Assembly: GCA_965233625.1 (NCBI GenBank)
Contig: OZ247499.1
Location: 3,782,001 to 3,846,000 of the forward strand
Direction of reading: 5' to 3'
Source: G965233625 sp965233625
GTDB taxonomy: Bacteria > Planctomycetota > Planctomycetia > Pirellulales > Pirellulaceae
DNA: 64,000 nucleotides
Both the position numbers and the translations under genes were made by a program. The notes beneath the pieces were generated by a model. It saw only the letters and a program-made list of their open reading frames with translations. It was not told where the DNA came from and did not search any database. This document shows, one piece after another, positions 1 to 9,043 of this stretch (position 1 is its first letter; each line of letters starts with the position of its first letter).

Positions 1-1425
1 GAAACGCTGGTGATTGACCGCTTTGAAAAATACACCACAGAGGCCGGCAAGAAGAAAGAAACAGCCATTGCAAAGCTTGCCGGCGACGGCGCCTACAAAT
101 GGCAGAAGGGCGATGTGCTGGTGTTCCCGGCCACGCGGGCGGAAGCCAGCAGCACTGCCAAGGCAACGGCGCCCAAACGTGTGACGGCGGGCTTCGGAAA
201 AACGTGTGCGGGTATCGGCATTCTGATCGCGATGGCGGCCATCATTGGTAAGTGCCTGCTCGATAGCGGCGCAGCGGACCGCGTGGTGCGATCGGCATTG
301 AGCCTGACGGGCGAACGCGGCGCGCCGGGCGCCTTTGTCGCCAGCGGTTTCCTGCTTGGCATACCAGTGTTCTTTGACACGGTGTTCTATCTGATGATCC
401 CGCTGGGTAAAGCCATGCGGTTGCGGACCGGCGGGAATTATCTGCTTTACATCCTGACGATTGTCGCAGGCGGAACGATGGCGCACTCGCTAGTGCCGCC
501 TACACCCGGGCCGCTGCTGGTGGCGAATGAACTGGGCGTGAACCTGCTGACAATGATCGTCGCGGGCGGCGCCGTGGGGCTGTTCGCCTCGTGTTTTGGC
601 TACGCCTTTGCCTGGTGGATCAACCGGCGGAAAGAGATTCCGCTGCGTGATTCAGCGGACGTCTCCCTGGAGGAACTGCAGGAACTGGCTGACAAGGATG
701 TGTCGGAACTGCCATCGCTGCTGGTTTCGGTGGCGCCAATCGTTCTGCCCGTGCTGCTGATCGCAGCGCAGACGGCATTGAAAACGTATATGGACTCGTT
801 CCCTACGACGGGCGATGCTCCTGCCTGGGCGGTTGCGATCCGGCCCATTGTGGATACCATCGGTGACAAGAACGTGGCACTGGTGACGGCGGCAGCCATC
901 GCGCTGGCGACACTCGCGTGGGTCAAACGCAGCGATTTCCGTCAGCTTACTTCCACGGTGCAGAGCGCGCTGGCCAGTGGCGGCGTGATTATTCTGATCA
1001 CGGCGGCGGGCGGTGCGTTCGGCGCCACGGTCCGGCAGTGCGGCGTGGCGGAAGAAATCGGCGCTATGACGCAGGGCATTCATCCACTGTTGATCCTGCC
1101 CGTGGCGTTTCTGGTCACCACCCTGGTGCGGACGGCCCAAGGCTCGGCAACGGTGGCGATGATCACCGCCGTTAGCGTGCTCGACCAGTTCGCGGAGCCG
1201 GGCGTGTTGAACTTTCACCCCGTATATCTGGCGCTGGCGATCGGCTGCGGGTCGAAGCCGGTCGCGTGGATGGCGGATAGCGGCTTCTGGGTGATCTGCA
1301 AAATGAGCGGCATGACCGAAGCGGAAGGGCTGCAAACCGTCACGCCAATGAGCATCGTGATGGGCGTCGCCGGTCTGGTCGCCACGATGATCGGCGCACT
1401 GCTGATCCCCATGGGCCAGGGCTAG
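1..1425 (+). CDS. GntP-family gluconate/H+ symporter-like permease (5'-partial)
   Basis: Inner-membrane permease of the gluconate:H+ symporter (GntP) family, expected to import gluconate or a related sugar acid. The reading frame is open to base 1, so the gene starts upstream; the GTG at 10 is probably internal. The protein shows repeated hydrophobic helices, the family-like segment GGTMAHSLVPPTPGPLL and a C-terminal pair of helices containing GCGSKPVAWMADSGFW. A cytoplasmic charged stretch (about 200-235) separates two membrane halves. About 474 residues are visible, close to the usual length of about 450 plus an N-terminal hydrophilic loop that lies inside the cut protein. The exact substrate cannot be read from the sequence. 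Confidence 0.9.
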   Translation, partial: ETLVIDRFEKYTTEAGKKKETAIAKLAGDGAYKWQKGDVLVFPATRAEASSTAKATAPKRVTAGFGKTCAGIGILIAMAAIIGKCLLDSGAADRVVRSALSLTGERGAPGAFVASGFLLGIPVFFDTVFYLMIPLGKAMRLRTGGNYLLYILTIVAGGTMAHSLVPPTPGPLLVANELGVNLLTMIVAGGAVGLFASCFGYAFAWWINRRKEIPLRDSADVSLEELQELADKDVSELPSLLVSVAPIVLPVLLIAAQTALKTYMDSFPTTGDAPAWAVAIRPIVDTIGDKNVALVTAAAIALATLAWVKRSDFRQLTSTVQSALASGGVIILITAAGGAFGATVRQCGVAEEIGAMTQGIHPLLILPVAFLVTTLVRTAQGSATVAMITAVSVLDQFAEPGVLNFHPVYLALAIGCGSKPVAWMADSGFWVICKMSGMTEAEGLQTVTPMSIVMGVAGLVATMIGALLIPMGQG

Positions 1426-1604
1426 CCGCTACGCGGTCGCACGCGCTGTTTATTCTGCTGGTTGTACCGGTTCTGCGGCGGCGTGGTGAATCATCGCGTG
1501 AAATCAGCCTGGCGGCCGCATGCGTTTTGACAGGGGCAATCTGCAAGCTACGTTTTGGCAGACGGAAAAATAGCGGTCCCCACGCAACCCTTGCGCGAAT
1601 AACG

Positions 1605-2780
1605 ATGTCTCATTCTGCGGTCGATACACCCGGCGACAACAGCGCTACGGACGAAGCTTCTATGCTTCAGCCGCAGGATGTTACGTGGTCGCTGGAACAA
1701 TCGCTGGAAGATGGTTCGGTGCAGAATGTACGGATCGCTTCTTCCCCGTTCCGCGTCGGACGGCGGCGGGAGATGGAACTGCGGCTGCAATCGCCTTCCA
1801 TCTCGAGCCTGCATGCAGAGATTGTCATCCGGGACGGGAAGCCGTTTGTCTCTGACAGAAACAGCACCAACGGCACCTTCGTTAACGGATTCCGCGTCGA
1901 AGAAGAAACAGCCCTGGATGATGGCGACGTGGTTCAATTCGCCAACCTCTGCCTGCGGGTGCATCAGCGCGGCGCCACGGAAAGCGAAAACGAACAGAGC
2001 ATTCAGCAGACCACCGGCAGCGTTACGGAATTTCAGGAAAGCAAAGATCAGGCTCTCGGCCTGGCGCGTTTTTCTGTGCTGATCAACGAACGCGCCGTGA
2101 TGCCACATTTTCAGCCCGTTGTGTCGCTGAACGACGGCGCCACAATCGGCTACGAACTATTGGGCCGCAGTCGCCTGTTCGGGCTGACCAGCCCGCGTGA
2201 AATGTTTCTCGCAGCTAAGCGGCTCGACCGCGAGGCGGAACTAAGCCGCATGCTACGCAGCGAAGGTCTGAAAGTTTCGCAGCGGATCGCCGGTGAATTT
2301 CAACTGTTCGTCAACCTTCATCCGCACGAACTCAGCGACCTCGACACCCTGTTTGAAACCGTCGGCGCGCTGCGTGAGGAATATCCGCAGCAGAAGCTAT
2401 CGCTGGAGGTTCACGCTCAGACCCAGTTTAAGAAGACGGTGCTGGCGGATCTGTCGAAGGGTCTGACGGATCTTGATATCGGTCTGGTGTTCGACGATTT
2501 CGGCGACGGCCACGCCCGCCTGATGGAACTGATTGAACTTGGCCCGGCGGCGGTGAAGTTCGAGAAGCAATTTGTCCAGGGCGCCCACCGGTTCCCCGCG
2601 GATCAACAGAAACGTCTCGCCGCCCTGCTCCGCATGCTGGTGGATGTAGGCATCACACCGCTGGCCAAAGGCGTCGAATGCAAGGAAGACGCTGCCTCCT
2701 GCCAGGAAATGGGCTTCCAGTGGGGACAAGGGTTCTACTACGGCAAACCGGCTTCGGTCGCCCGCTTTGAAGCCCGCTAA
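1605..2780 (+). CDS. FHA domain - degenerate EAL domain protein
   Basis: Putative cytoplasmic signalling protein of 391 residues. An N-terminal FHA domain (about 25-125) keeps the phosphothreonine-binding signature: GRRRE, SSLHAEI and NSTNGTFVNG. The C-terminal half (about 150-388) is an EAL domain (c-di-GMP phosphodiesterase fold), recognisable by QPVVSL, YELLGRS, VNLHPHEL, SLEVHAQ, DDFGDGHARL and GFQWGQGFYYGKP. The EAL motif reads ELL. The motif normally AEGVE reads AKGVE, so the glutamate reported as the catalytic base is a lysine. The domain may therefore bind c-di-GMP or a partner rather than hydrolyse it. The ATG at 1605 is preferred over an upstream TTG at 1527 because the intervening residues show no conserved character; no clear ribosome site is seen. 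The gene stands alone. Confidence 0.85.
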   Translation: MSHSAVDTPGDNSATDEASMLQPQDVTWSLEQSLEDGSVQNVRIASSPFRVGRRREMELRLQSPSISSLHAEIVIRDGKPFVSDRNSTNGTFVNGFRVEEETALDDGDVVQFANLCLRVHQRGATESENEQSIQQTTGSVTEFQESKDQALGLARFSVLINERAVMPHFQPVVSLNDGATIGYELLGRSRLFGLTSPREMFLAAKRLDREAELSRMLRSEGLKVSQRIAGEFQLFVNLHPHELSDLDTLFETVGALREEYPQQKLSLEVHAQTQFKKTVLADLSKGLTDLDIGLVFDDFGDGHARLMELIELGPAAVKFEKQFVQGAHRFPADQQKRLAALLRMLVDVGITPLAKGVECKEDAASCQEMGFQWGQGFYYGKPASVARFEAR

Positions 2781-2945
2781 CGCGAGCGGCTTTCTGATTA
2801 CTCTATTACTGCTGCGGTGGATCTATCTAGAATCGCAGGGCGATAACGCTTAGATTTCTGAGTGAAAATGCACACCGCTGTGCAATCGTGTTTTTCCGCC
2901 CCCAATGGTTGAGTTCTCTGCCGGGAATTCTTCGAGAGATTCATC

Positions 2946-3920
2946 ATGCGTAACGATCCCGTTCTCGTCACCGGAGCGGCCGGATTTATCGGCTATCACA
3001 CGGCGCGGCGGCTCCTTGACCGCGGCGAACAGGTCGTGGGCATCGATAATCTGAACGACTATTACGAAGTTTCGCTGAAGCAGAGCCGGCTGGAGCAGTT
3101 GCAGCCCTACGAAAACTTCTCGTTTGAGCAAGTCGATGTCGCCGACCGCACGGCGATGGAACAGCTGTGGGGCGCCCGTGGCCCCTTCAAACGCGTGATT
3201 CACCTGGCAGCCCAGGCCGGTGTGCGATACTCGCTGAAAGAGCCTTACAAGTACATCACCAGTAACTGCATGGGGCACCTGACCGTGATGGAAATGTGCC
3301 GCCATACAGAAGGGTTCGAACATCTGGCGTACGCAAGTTCGTCGTCGGTTTATGGCGGCAATGAGAAAAAGCCGTTCGCCGTCGAAGATCCCGTGAACGA
3401 TCCGCTTTCGCTCTATGCGGCCACCAAACGCAGCGCGGAACTGATGAGCCAGGCGTACAGCCACCTGTACGACATCCCGCAGACGGGGCTCCGCTTCTTC
3501 ACGGTGTATGGTCCGTGGGGCCGGCCCGATATGGCGCTTTTTATCTTTACCCGCGCGATTTCCACCGGCGAGCCGTTGCCGTTGTTTAACCAAGGCAAGA
3601 TGCGCCGCGATTTCACCTATATCGACGATATCGTCAGCGGCGTTGTCGCCACGCTGGATACGCCGCCAGCAGACGGTGGACATCGCGTGCTGAACATCGG
3701 CAACAACCGTAGCGAAGAGTTAATGGACTTCATCCGCATCATCGAGGAGAAGTTGGGTAAAAAGGCGAATATCCAGTTTATGGAGATGCAGGCGGGCGAC
3801 GTGCACGAAACCTACGCGAACATCGACGAAACCACCCGTGTCACCGGCTATAAGCCCACGACTTCCATCCAGGAAGGAATTCCGCGGTTTATCGACTGGT
3901 ACAATGAGTATTACAGGTAG
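2946..3920 (+). CDS. UDP-glucuronate 4-epimerase family NAD-dependent epimerase
   Basis: Short-chain dehydrogenase-type sugar nucleotide epimerase of 324 residues, most like the CapI/LpsL group that converts UDP-glucuronate to UDP-galacturonate for surface polysaccharides. Seen: the Rossmann motif TGAAGFIG near the N-terminus, IDNLNDYY after beta-2 (typical of this group), HLAAQAGVRYS, the catalytic serine in ASSSSVYGG, the YAATK (YxxxK) motif, and RFFTVYGPWGRPDMALF, a strong signature of the UDP-GlcA epimerases. The length is normal. It sits alone upstream of valS, about 40 kb from the glycan locus at the other end of the window. Substrate is inferred from family resemblance. Confidence 0.9.
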   Translation: MRNDPVLVTGAAGFIGYHTARRLLDRGEQVVGIDNLNDYYEVSLKQSRLEQLQPYENFSFEQVDVADRTAMEQLWGARGPFKRVIHLAAQAGVRYSLKEPYKYITSNCMGHLTVMEMCRHTEGFEHLAYASSSSVYGGNEKKPFAVEDPVNDPLSLYAATKRSAELMSQAYSHLYDIPQTGLRFFTVYGPWGRPDMALFIFTRAISTGEPLPLFNQGKMRRDFTYIDDIVSGVVATLDTPPADGGHRVLNIGNNRSEELMDFIRIIEEKLGKKANIQFMEMQAGDVHETYANIDETTRVTGYKPTTSIQEGIPRFIDWYNEYYR

Positions 3921-4022
3921 CCAAAGCCGTTTGCATGGCCTTAGGTCCTTCCACTTTTGCCGCTAAGCTGTAACCTGACGCATCAGCTTCAAAATAGAAT
4001 CAGCTCCACAAAATACGCAGAT

Positions 4023-7000
4023 ATGAGTATCTCTGAAAACTTCCCGAAAAACTTCGATTTCCAGTCGGCCCAGCCGCGCATCTATCAGATGTGGGAAGAG
4101 CGTGGCTGCTTTCATAGCGAGCCCGATGCGGACAAAGAGCCGTTTACGATTGTCATTCCGCCACCCAATGTGACGGGCGCCCTGCACCTGGGTCACGCAC
4201 TTAACAACACGCTGCAAGATACGCTGATCCGCATGAAACGGATGCAGGGTTACAACGCGCTGTGGATGCCCGGCACCGATCACGCCGGCATTGCCACGCA
4301 GGCGGTGGTGGAACGGCGGTTGCGCGAGGAAGAGGGCAAAACGCGGCACGACCTGGGCCGCGATGCGCTGGTGGAGCGGATCTGGGACTGGAAGCACCAG
4401 TACGAAAAACGCATTATCGGCCAGCTCAAACAGATGGGTTCCAGCTGTGACTGGGACCGGCTGCGATTCACCCTGGACGACCAATGCGCCGCAGCCGTGC
4501 GACGGACCTTCTTTGACCTGTTCCAGAAAGAATACATCTTCCGCGGCAAACGGCTGGTGAACTGGGATTCGCACCTGGGCACTGCCGTCAGCAACGACGA
4601 AGTGGTGTATGAGAAGAAAAAGGGTCACTTCTGGCACATCAACTACCCGGTTATCGATCCGCAACCGGGCGAGCCAACGCATGTAGAAATCGCTACCACG
4701 CGTCCAGAAACCATGCTGGGCGACACCGCTGTGGCGGTGCACCCTGATCCGGCCAGAGCGTTCGACAAAGTGGAAGCAACGCTGCAGGAAAAGCTTGCCA
4801 AAGCCGCCAGCAAAGATAAGGCGGAAGTGGAAGCCGAGATCGAAGCGTTGAAGTCGCGGCGTGCAGAAATGCTTCCCGCCCTAGAGCAATTGCGCGATAT
4901 GGCCAATGCCGGCCGCATGCTGCAGCTGCCGCTGACGGATCGTGAAATTCCGCTGGTGGCCGACGAGTGGGCCAAGCCCGAAATGGGCAGCGGCTGCGTG
5001 AAGATCACGCCGGCGCACGACCCCAATGACTATGAAGTGGGCCGCCGCTGCGATCTGCCGATGCTCAACATCATGAACCCTGACGGCACCCTGAACATCA
5101 ACGGCGGCACGTACCGCGGCCAGACCATGGCCGAGGCACGCAAGAACGTAGTAGCCGATCTGGAAACTGCCGGGCTGTTAGGCGAGGTGGAAGATCGCGA
5201 GATTGAACTCGCCCACTCCGACCGCAGCAAGAAGCTGATTGAGCCTTACCTGGCGGATCAATGGTTCGTGAAGATGGCAGACCTCTCGCAGTCGGCGATC
5301 GATGCGGTGGAAGATGGCCGCGTGACGATTTCGCCACCTTCTTACAAACGCAGCTACATTGACTGGCTGGGCGAAAAACGCGATTGGCCTGTGAGCCGGC
5401 AGTTGTGGTGGGGACATCAGATTCCTATCTGGTCGCAGGACTGCCAGAACCAGGCAGCGATCGATGCGCTGGTGGAGAAGCTGAAGGACGATGAAGACAT
5501 CGCCCAGCAGAAGGCCGCCTATTCCATCGAAATCAACGAAGACCGGCAGGACGAGACAGAACGCTTCGCCGCGGTGCACATCTGCATTGCTGAGGAAGAT
5601 AACACGCTGGCCCAGAAGTACGAAGATGCGGGCTACAAGCGTGAAGAAGACGTGCTGGACACGTGGTTCAGTTCCGCATTGTGGCCGCACTCCACCTTGG
5701 GCTGGCCGGAGCAGACGCCGGAGCTGAAGTATTACTACCCGACCAGCACGCTGATCACCAGCCGCGATATTATCTCCTTGTGGGTGGCCCGCATGGTGCT
5801 GATGGGGCTGAACAATATGGGCGATGTGCCCTTCCGCGATGTGTTTATTCACCCGAAGATTCTCGACGGCTACGGCGAAACCATGTCGAAGTCGAAGGGC
5901 AACGGTGTGGACCCGCTGGACGTGATCGAAAAGTTTGGCGCCGATGCGCTGCGGTTCGGCCTGGCGCATCTGACCACGGCGACGCAGGATCTGCGGATGC
6001 CGGTGCAGTTCGAATGTCCGCACTGTAACCAGACGATGAAGCAGACCAAAGAGAACCGCGAACTGCCGCGCGTGAAGTGCACGAATAAGAAGTGCGGCAA
6101 GTTCTTCTCTACCCAGTGGGCGCGCAGTGAAGAAGACAAGGCGCTGCCGCGCGGACCGGCCGTCAGCGAGCGGTTTGAACTGGGCCGCAACTTCTGCAAC
6201 AAGCTGTGGAACGCCACCCGGTTTGTGATGATGAATCTGGAAGGCTTTGAACCTGGCGCGGTGCAGCCGGAAGATCTGCTGATGGAAGACCGCTGGATTC
6301 TCAGCCGGCTGGCGACCGTCACGCGCGACACCACTGCGGCGCTCGAGACGTTCCATTACGCCGAAGCAGCCCGCACGCTGTACGATTTCGCCTGGGACGA
6401 GTTCTGCAGCTTCTATCTGGAAATGCTCAAGAACCGCCTGGCGGACGATGCGCCGCCGGAGACAAAAACCACGGCGCAGCGGGTTCTGGCCCACACGCTG
6501 GATAACCTGCTGCGGCTGCTGCATCCGATGATTCCGTTCATCACCGAAGAGATGTGGGCGCAGTTTGCAACGCTGGCGCCTGTGCGGACACTGGATGGCA
6601 AACCAGCGTCGGAACTCATCATGCTGGCGGACTGGCCGGAGGCCAACGAGGCGGACATCGACGCAGAGATCGAAAGCCAGTTCCCGCTGTTCCAGCAGAT
6701 CCTGGGCGCCATCCGGGAGATCCGCGCGCAACATCAGATTCCTAATCGTGAGCCGGTAGAATTCTACGTGCGGTGCGATCAGCAGACGGTGGACCTGATG
6801 AAACCGATGGAGCCGTACTTCGCCTCCATGGCCAAAGCCACCGCCGCAGCCTGGGGCCAGGAAGTAGAACCGCCGGCGCCCAACGCCACGCAGAGCCTGC
6901 CGGGGATCGACATTTATATCGACCTGAAGAACTTCATCGACGTCGAAGCCGAAAAAGCCAAGCTGGAAAAAGAGATCGCCAAGATCAGCGGCTACATCAC

Positions 7001-7145
7001 TGGCAAAGAGAAGAAACTGCAAAACGCGGGCTTCGTCGACCGCGCGCCAGCCGAAGTGGTACAACGCGAACGCGACCACCTGGAACAGATGAAGCAGCAA
7101 CTGGCCACGCTGAAAGAATCACTTGAGCAGTTACTAAAGATGTAG
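4023..7145 (+). CDS. valS: Valyl-tRNA synthetase
   Basis: Class I aminoacyl-tRNA synthetase charging tRNA-Val. It has the HIGH-type motif in PPNVTGALHLGHAL, the editing (CP1) domain with TTRPETMLGDTAVAVHP, WFSSALWPHSTLGWPE, the KMSKS loop (ETMSKSKGNG), the anticodon-binding domain and a C-terminal coiled coil rich in KLEKEI. The 1040 residues exceed the usual ~880-950 because of insertions: a charged helical segment in CP1 (about 245-300), a segment before the DVLDTWF motif (about 480-530), and a zinc-ribbon-like insertion with C665-x2-C668 and C686-x4-C691 between the KMSKS module and the anticodon-binding domain. The ATG at 4023 (MSISENFP) is chosen; the upstream extension to 3957 shows no conservation. 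Confidence 0.97.
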   Translation: MSISENFPKNFDFQSAQPRIYQMWEERGCFHSEPDADKEPFTIVIPPPNVTGALHLGHALNNTLQDTLIRMKRMQGYNALWMPGTDHAGIATQAVVERRLREEEGKTRHDLGRDALVERIWDWKHQYEKRIIGQLKQMGSSCDWDRLRFTLDDQCAAAVRRTFFDLFQKEYIFRGKRLVNWDSHLGTAVSNDEVVYEKKKGHFWHINYPVIDPQPGEPTHVEIATTRPETMLGDTAVAVHPDPARAFDKVEATLQEKLAKAASKDKAEVEAEIEALKSRRAEMLPALEQLRDMANAGRMLQLPLTDREIPLVADEWAKPEMGSGCVKITPAHDPNDYEVGRRCDLPMLNIMNPDGTLNINGGTYRGQTMAEARKNVVADLETAGLLGEVEDREIELAHSDRSKKLIEPYLADQWFVKMADLSQSAIDAVEDGRVTISPPSYKRSYIDWLGEKRDWPVSRQLWWGHQIPIWSQDCQNQAAIDALVEKLKDDEDIAQQKAAYSIEINEDRQDETERFAAVHICIAEEDNTLAQKYEDAGYKREEDVLDTWFSSALWPHSTLGWPEQTPELKYYYPTSTLITSRDIISLWVARMVLMGLNNMGDVPFRDVFIHPKILDGYGETMSKSKGNGVDPLDVIEKFGADALRFGLAHLTTATQDLRMPVQFECPHCNQTMKQTKENRELPRVKCTNKKCGKFFSTQWARSEEDKALPRGPAVSERFELGRNFCNKLWNATRFVMMNLEGFEPGAVQPEDLLMEDRWILSRLATVTRDTTAALETFHYAEAARTLYDFAWDEFCSFYLEMLKNRLADDAPPETKTTAQRVLAHTLDNLLRLLHPMIPFITEEMWAQFATLAPVRTLDGKPASELIMLADWPEANEADIDAEIESQFPLFQQILGAIREIRAQHQIPNREPVEFYVRCDQQTVDLMKPMEPYFASMAKATAAAWGQEVEPPAPNATQSLPGIDIYIDLKNFIDVEAEKAKLEKEIAKISGYITGKEKKLQNAGFVDRAPAEVVQRERDHLEQMKQQLATLKESLEQLLKM

Positions 7146-7200
7146 AAAAAGTAGAGCGGCTTCACTTGCAAAGAATCTCCAGCTTGCACCCCTCAATGCC

Positions 7201-7271
7201 GTAGGTCAGGCGCCTGCCTGACGTCGGTTATGGTGGATTCCTTTGCATCGTCAGGCAGGCGCCTGACCTAC
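7201..7271. repeat. Dispersed inverted-repeat element R1, copy A
   Basis: Two perfect 22-bp inverted arms (7201-7222 and 7250-7271, starting GTAGGTCAGGCGCCTGCCTG) enclose 27 bases. The same arms with a related 27-base interior in reverse orientation occur at 56567-56637. It lies just after the valS stop codon and would form a strong RNA hairpin, so it may also act in termination. A REP/MITE-like dispersed element is the simplest reading. Confidence 0.85.
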
Positions 7272-7317
7272 GGCTTCAAGCTAAATCCCACCCGCTAATT
7301 GAAAGGATGTCACACGC

Positions 7318-7581
7318 CTACGCGGCGCGGCGGTCGTCGCTTTCGCTGGTGAGCGATGTGGCGGAGCATGTGAGTCTTACGGTGCCGTCCTGATCGAAGA
7401 ATTTGATCTGATTTTCTTCGATGAACCAGACCGCTTCAAAGCCATCGCAGCGGAACCGGCGGCCGCAGTAGTAGCCGTCGCTGATCAGAATGGTTTCTTC
7501 TGTCTGTACGTCTTCGGACGCCCCGAAGTTGTGGAACTGCTGACGGATGACCGCGCGGATGCGTTCTGCTTGGTGTGTCAT
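7318..7581 (-). CDS. Hypothetical protein, 87 aa
   Basis: Small acidic protein with no family I can name. The ATG at 7581 is chosen over the TTG at 7596. The central part, including DGYYCGRRFRCDGFEAVWF, has a regular alternation of hydrophobic and charged residues like a small folded beta domain, and the following FIEENQIKFFDQDG looks like a beta hairpin. The ATG overlaps the stop of a possible upstream small ORF as ATGA. It is probably a real gene because its amino-acid usage is normal and it does not shadow another gene, but no function is assigned. Confidence 0.55.
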   Translation of the reverse strand: MTHQAERIRAVIRQQFHNFGASEDVQTEETILISDGYYCGRRFRCDGFEAVWFIEENQIKFFDQDGTVRLTCSATSLTSESDDRRAA

Positions 7582-7763
7582 GTGGCGGGAGAGCAAGCGA
7601 AAGGTGGGAGCGGGAAACCTGGGTCATTCAGAATGTGTCCGGGTAACACATTCCTACGTTTTCCATCGGCAACAATGGCCCGATCATTTACCCGAAACGG
7701 GAATTCTATGTGTCTGCGACAATCCGCGCATTCCACACACTTGCCCTCAGCAATTGCTCGCAT
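7578..7763 (-). CDS. Possible 61-aa cysteine-motif microprotein
   Basis: Candidate small ORF beginning MRAIAEGKCVECADC and containing a CxxCxxC cluster that could bind a metal. Its TGA overlaps the ATG of the downstream 87-aa gene in an ATGA arrangement, which suggests translational coupling. No good ribosome binding site precedes the ATG at 7763. It fills most of an otherwise empty 311-base gap. It is weakly supported and could be chance. Confidence 0.3.
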   Translation of the reverse strand: MRAIAEGKCVECADCRRHIEFPFRVNDRAIVADGKRRNVLPGHILNDPGFPLPPFACSPAT

Positions 7764-7892
7764 GCTGGCGCCAGCAGAAATATTCGTCTTTTTTGATTTG
7801 CGGGCGGCCTGTAGTGTATCGAGGGGGAAATAGTGTTCGATGAAACTGAAATGCGGCGTGTGTAGCGGCGGAAGCAGGAACTGAGGTGATTT

Positions 7893-8981
7893 ATGACGGG
7901 CATACGACAACTGTTACTCGCGACCGCTGCCTGTGGTGCGGCAATGGGTGCGCTGCCTGTTTCCGCCCAGCCGCTGCCGGCGCCGCCATTGCTTCAGCCT
8001 CCCGCCAACACGCCGCCGGTCTATACGCCGCGGAACGATCCCGCCGCCGCGCCTGCACCACAGTACGTTCCCGTGCTGCCGCCGGGCGCCTCACCCGTTT
8101 ACAACCCGCCGGGTGATGGTCCCACGTTGGCGCCGCCGCAGTTGCCGCCGGCTTATGCTCCGCAGCCCGGTTCAGGTACGACTCCGGCTGGTGCAGCGCC
8201 GGTGCACGTCGCGCCGGTTCCCAGCCCCGGCGCTTCGCCCGCCAATCTGGCGCCGCGGACAGTCGCCCGGCCCGATAGCGCTGGCGCCCGTCAGTTGCAG
8301 GCGCTGCTGAGTTCCATTGTCCGCAAACACATTCCGCACACCTTTACCGATGACCGCGACTGGGGCGGACAGTCAGAAAGATGGGACGGGCTGCACATCC
8401 GCCGCGAAGGTCTGTTCATTAAGACCAAACGCCGCAAGAAGCTGGTCAATCATGGCATCTGGAACCGTTACGAAGCCACGCTGGAAAACCCCAACGAAGA
8501 ACTACAGGTCAAGCTTCTTAACCTGCGCCAGAATAGCAACGGCGACGCCGAGTTTGATCTGATCTTCACCGCCCGGGTCAAAGCCCTGGGGCGCCGCGCG
8601 CGTTGGGTCAAAGGCGTACAGGCATATTCGCTCAGCGCCGAAGCACGCGCCCAACTAGAGCTAAAACTGCACTGCGAAATGGCTTTGCAACTGGACATCA
8701 CGGAACTGCCGCCCGCCATTCTACTCAGCCCCCAAGCTAAAACCGCCGACCTGCAAATGCTGCACTTCCGGCTGGACAATATCAGCAAACTGGGCGGTGA
8801 AGCGGCCCAGCAACTAGGCAAAGGCATCGAGCTGATTCTGGAACGCGAAGTACGCCACGCCCGGCCGAAGATCGTCAAAGCCATCAACAAAGAGATCGCC
8901 GAAAACGCCCACAAACTACGCATCTCTATGAATGACCTGCTGGATTCCAAATGGAAAGGCCTCGGCGCCATGGCCCGCTGA
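7893..8981 (+). CDS. Secreted proline-rich hypothetical protein
   Basis: 362-residue exported protein. An N-terminal signal peptide (MTGIRQLLLATAACGAAMGA, cleavage likely after VSAQ) is followed by a low-complexity Pro/Ala-rich segment (about 25-125). A globular C-terminal domain (about 130-362) is rich in alternating hydrophobic strands (EELQVKLLNLRQ, FDLIFTARVKALGRRARW) and ends in helices. I do not recognise the domain. The ATG at 7893 is preceded by GAACTGAGGTG, a usable ribosome site. It is flanked by dispersed repeat R2 downstream. Envelope location is inferred from the signal peptide. Confidence 0.8.
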   Translation: MTGIRQLLLATAACGAAMGALPVSAQPLPAPPLLQPPANTPPVYTPRNDPAAAPAPQYVPVLPPGASPVYNPPGDGPTLAPPQLPPAYAPQPGSGTTPAGAAPVHVAPVPSPGASPANLAPRTVARPDSAGARQLQALLSSIVRKHIPHTFTDDRDWGGQSERWDGLHIRREGLFIKTKRRKKLVNHGIWNRYEATLENPNEELQVKLLNLRQNSNGDAEFDLIFTARVKALGRRARWVKGVQAYSLSAEARAQLELKLHCEMALQLDITELPPAILLSPQAKTADLQMLHFRLDNISKLGGEAAQQLGKGIELILEREVRHARPKIVKAINKEIAENAHKLRISMNDLLDSKWKGLGAMAR

Positions 8982-9043
8982 GAGTTTTGCGTTGTGCTCC
9001 ATCTGCGCAAACGTCACGGCGCCTGCTTTTTCAGTCACACACG

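Noticed and set aside
2850..3683. Minus-strand frame opposite the epimerase gene
   Set aside because: Antisense shadow of a gene with clear epimerase motifs.
5178..7100. Long open frame of 640 codons antisense to valS
   Set aside because: It mirrors the third-position bias of valS on the opposite strand; the translation is low in recognisable motifs and rich in Arg/His/Gln runs, typical of antisense shadows.
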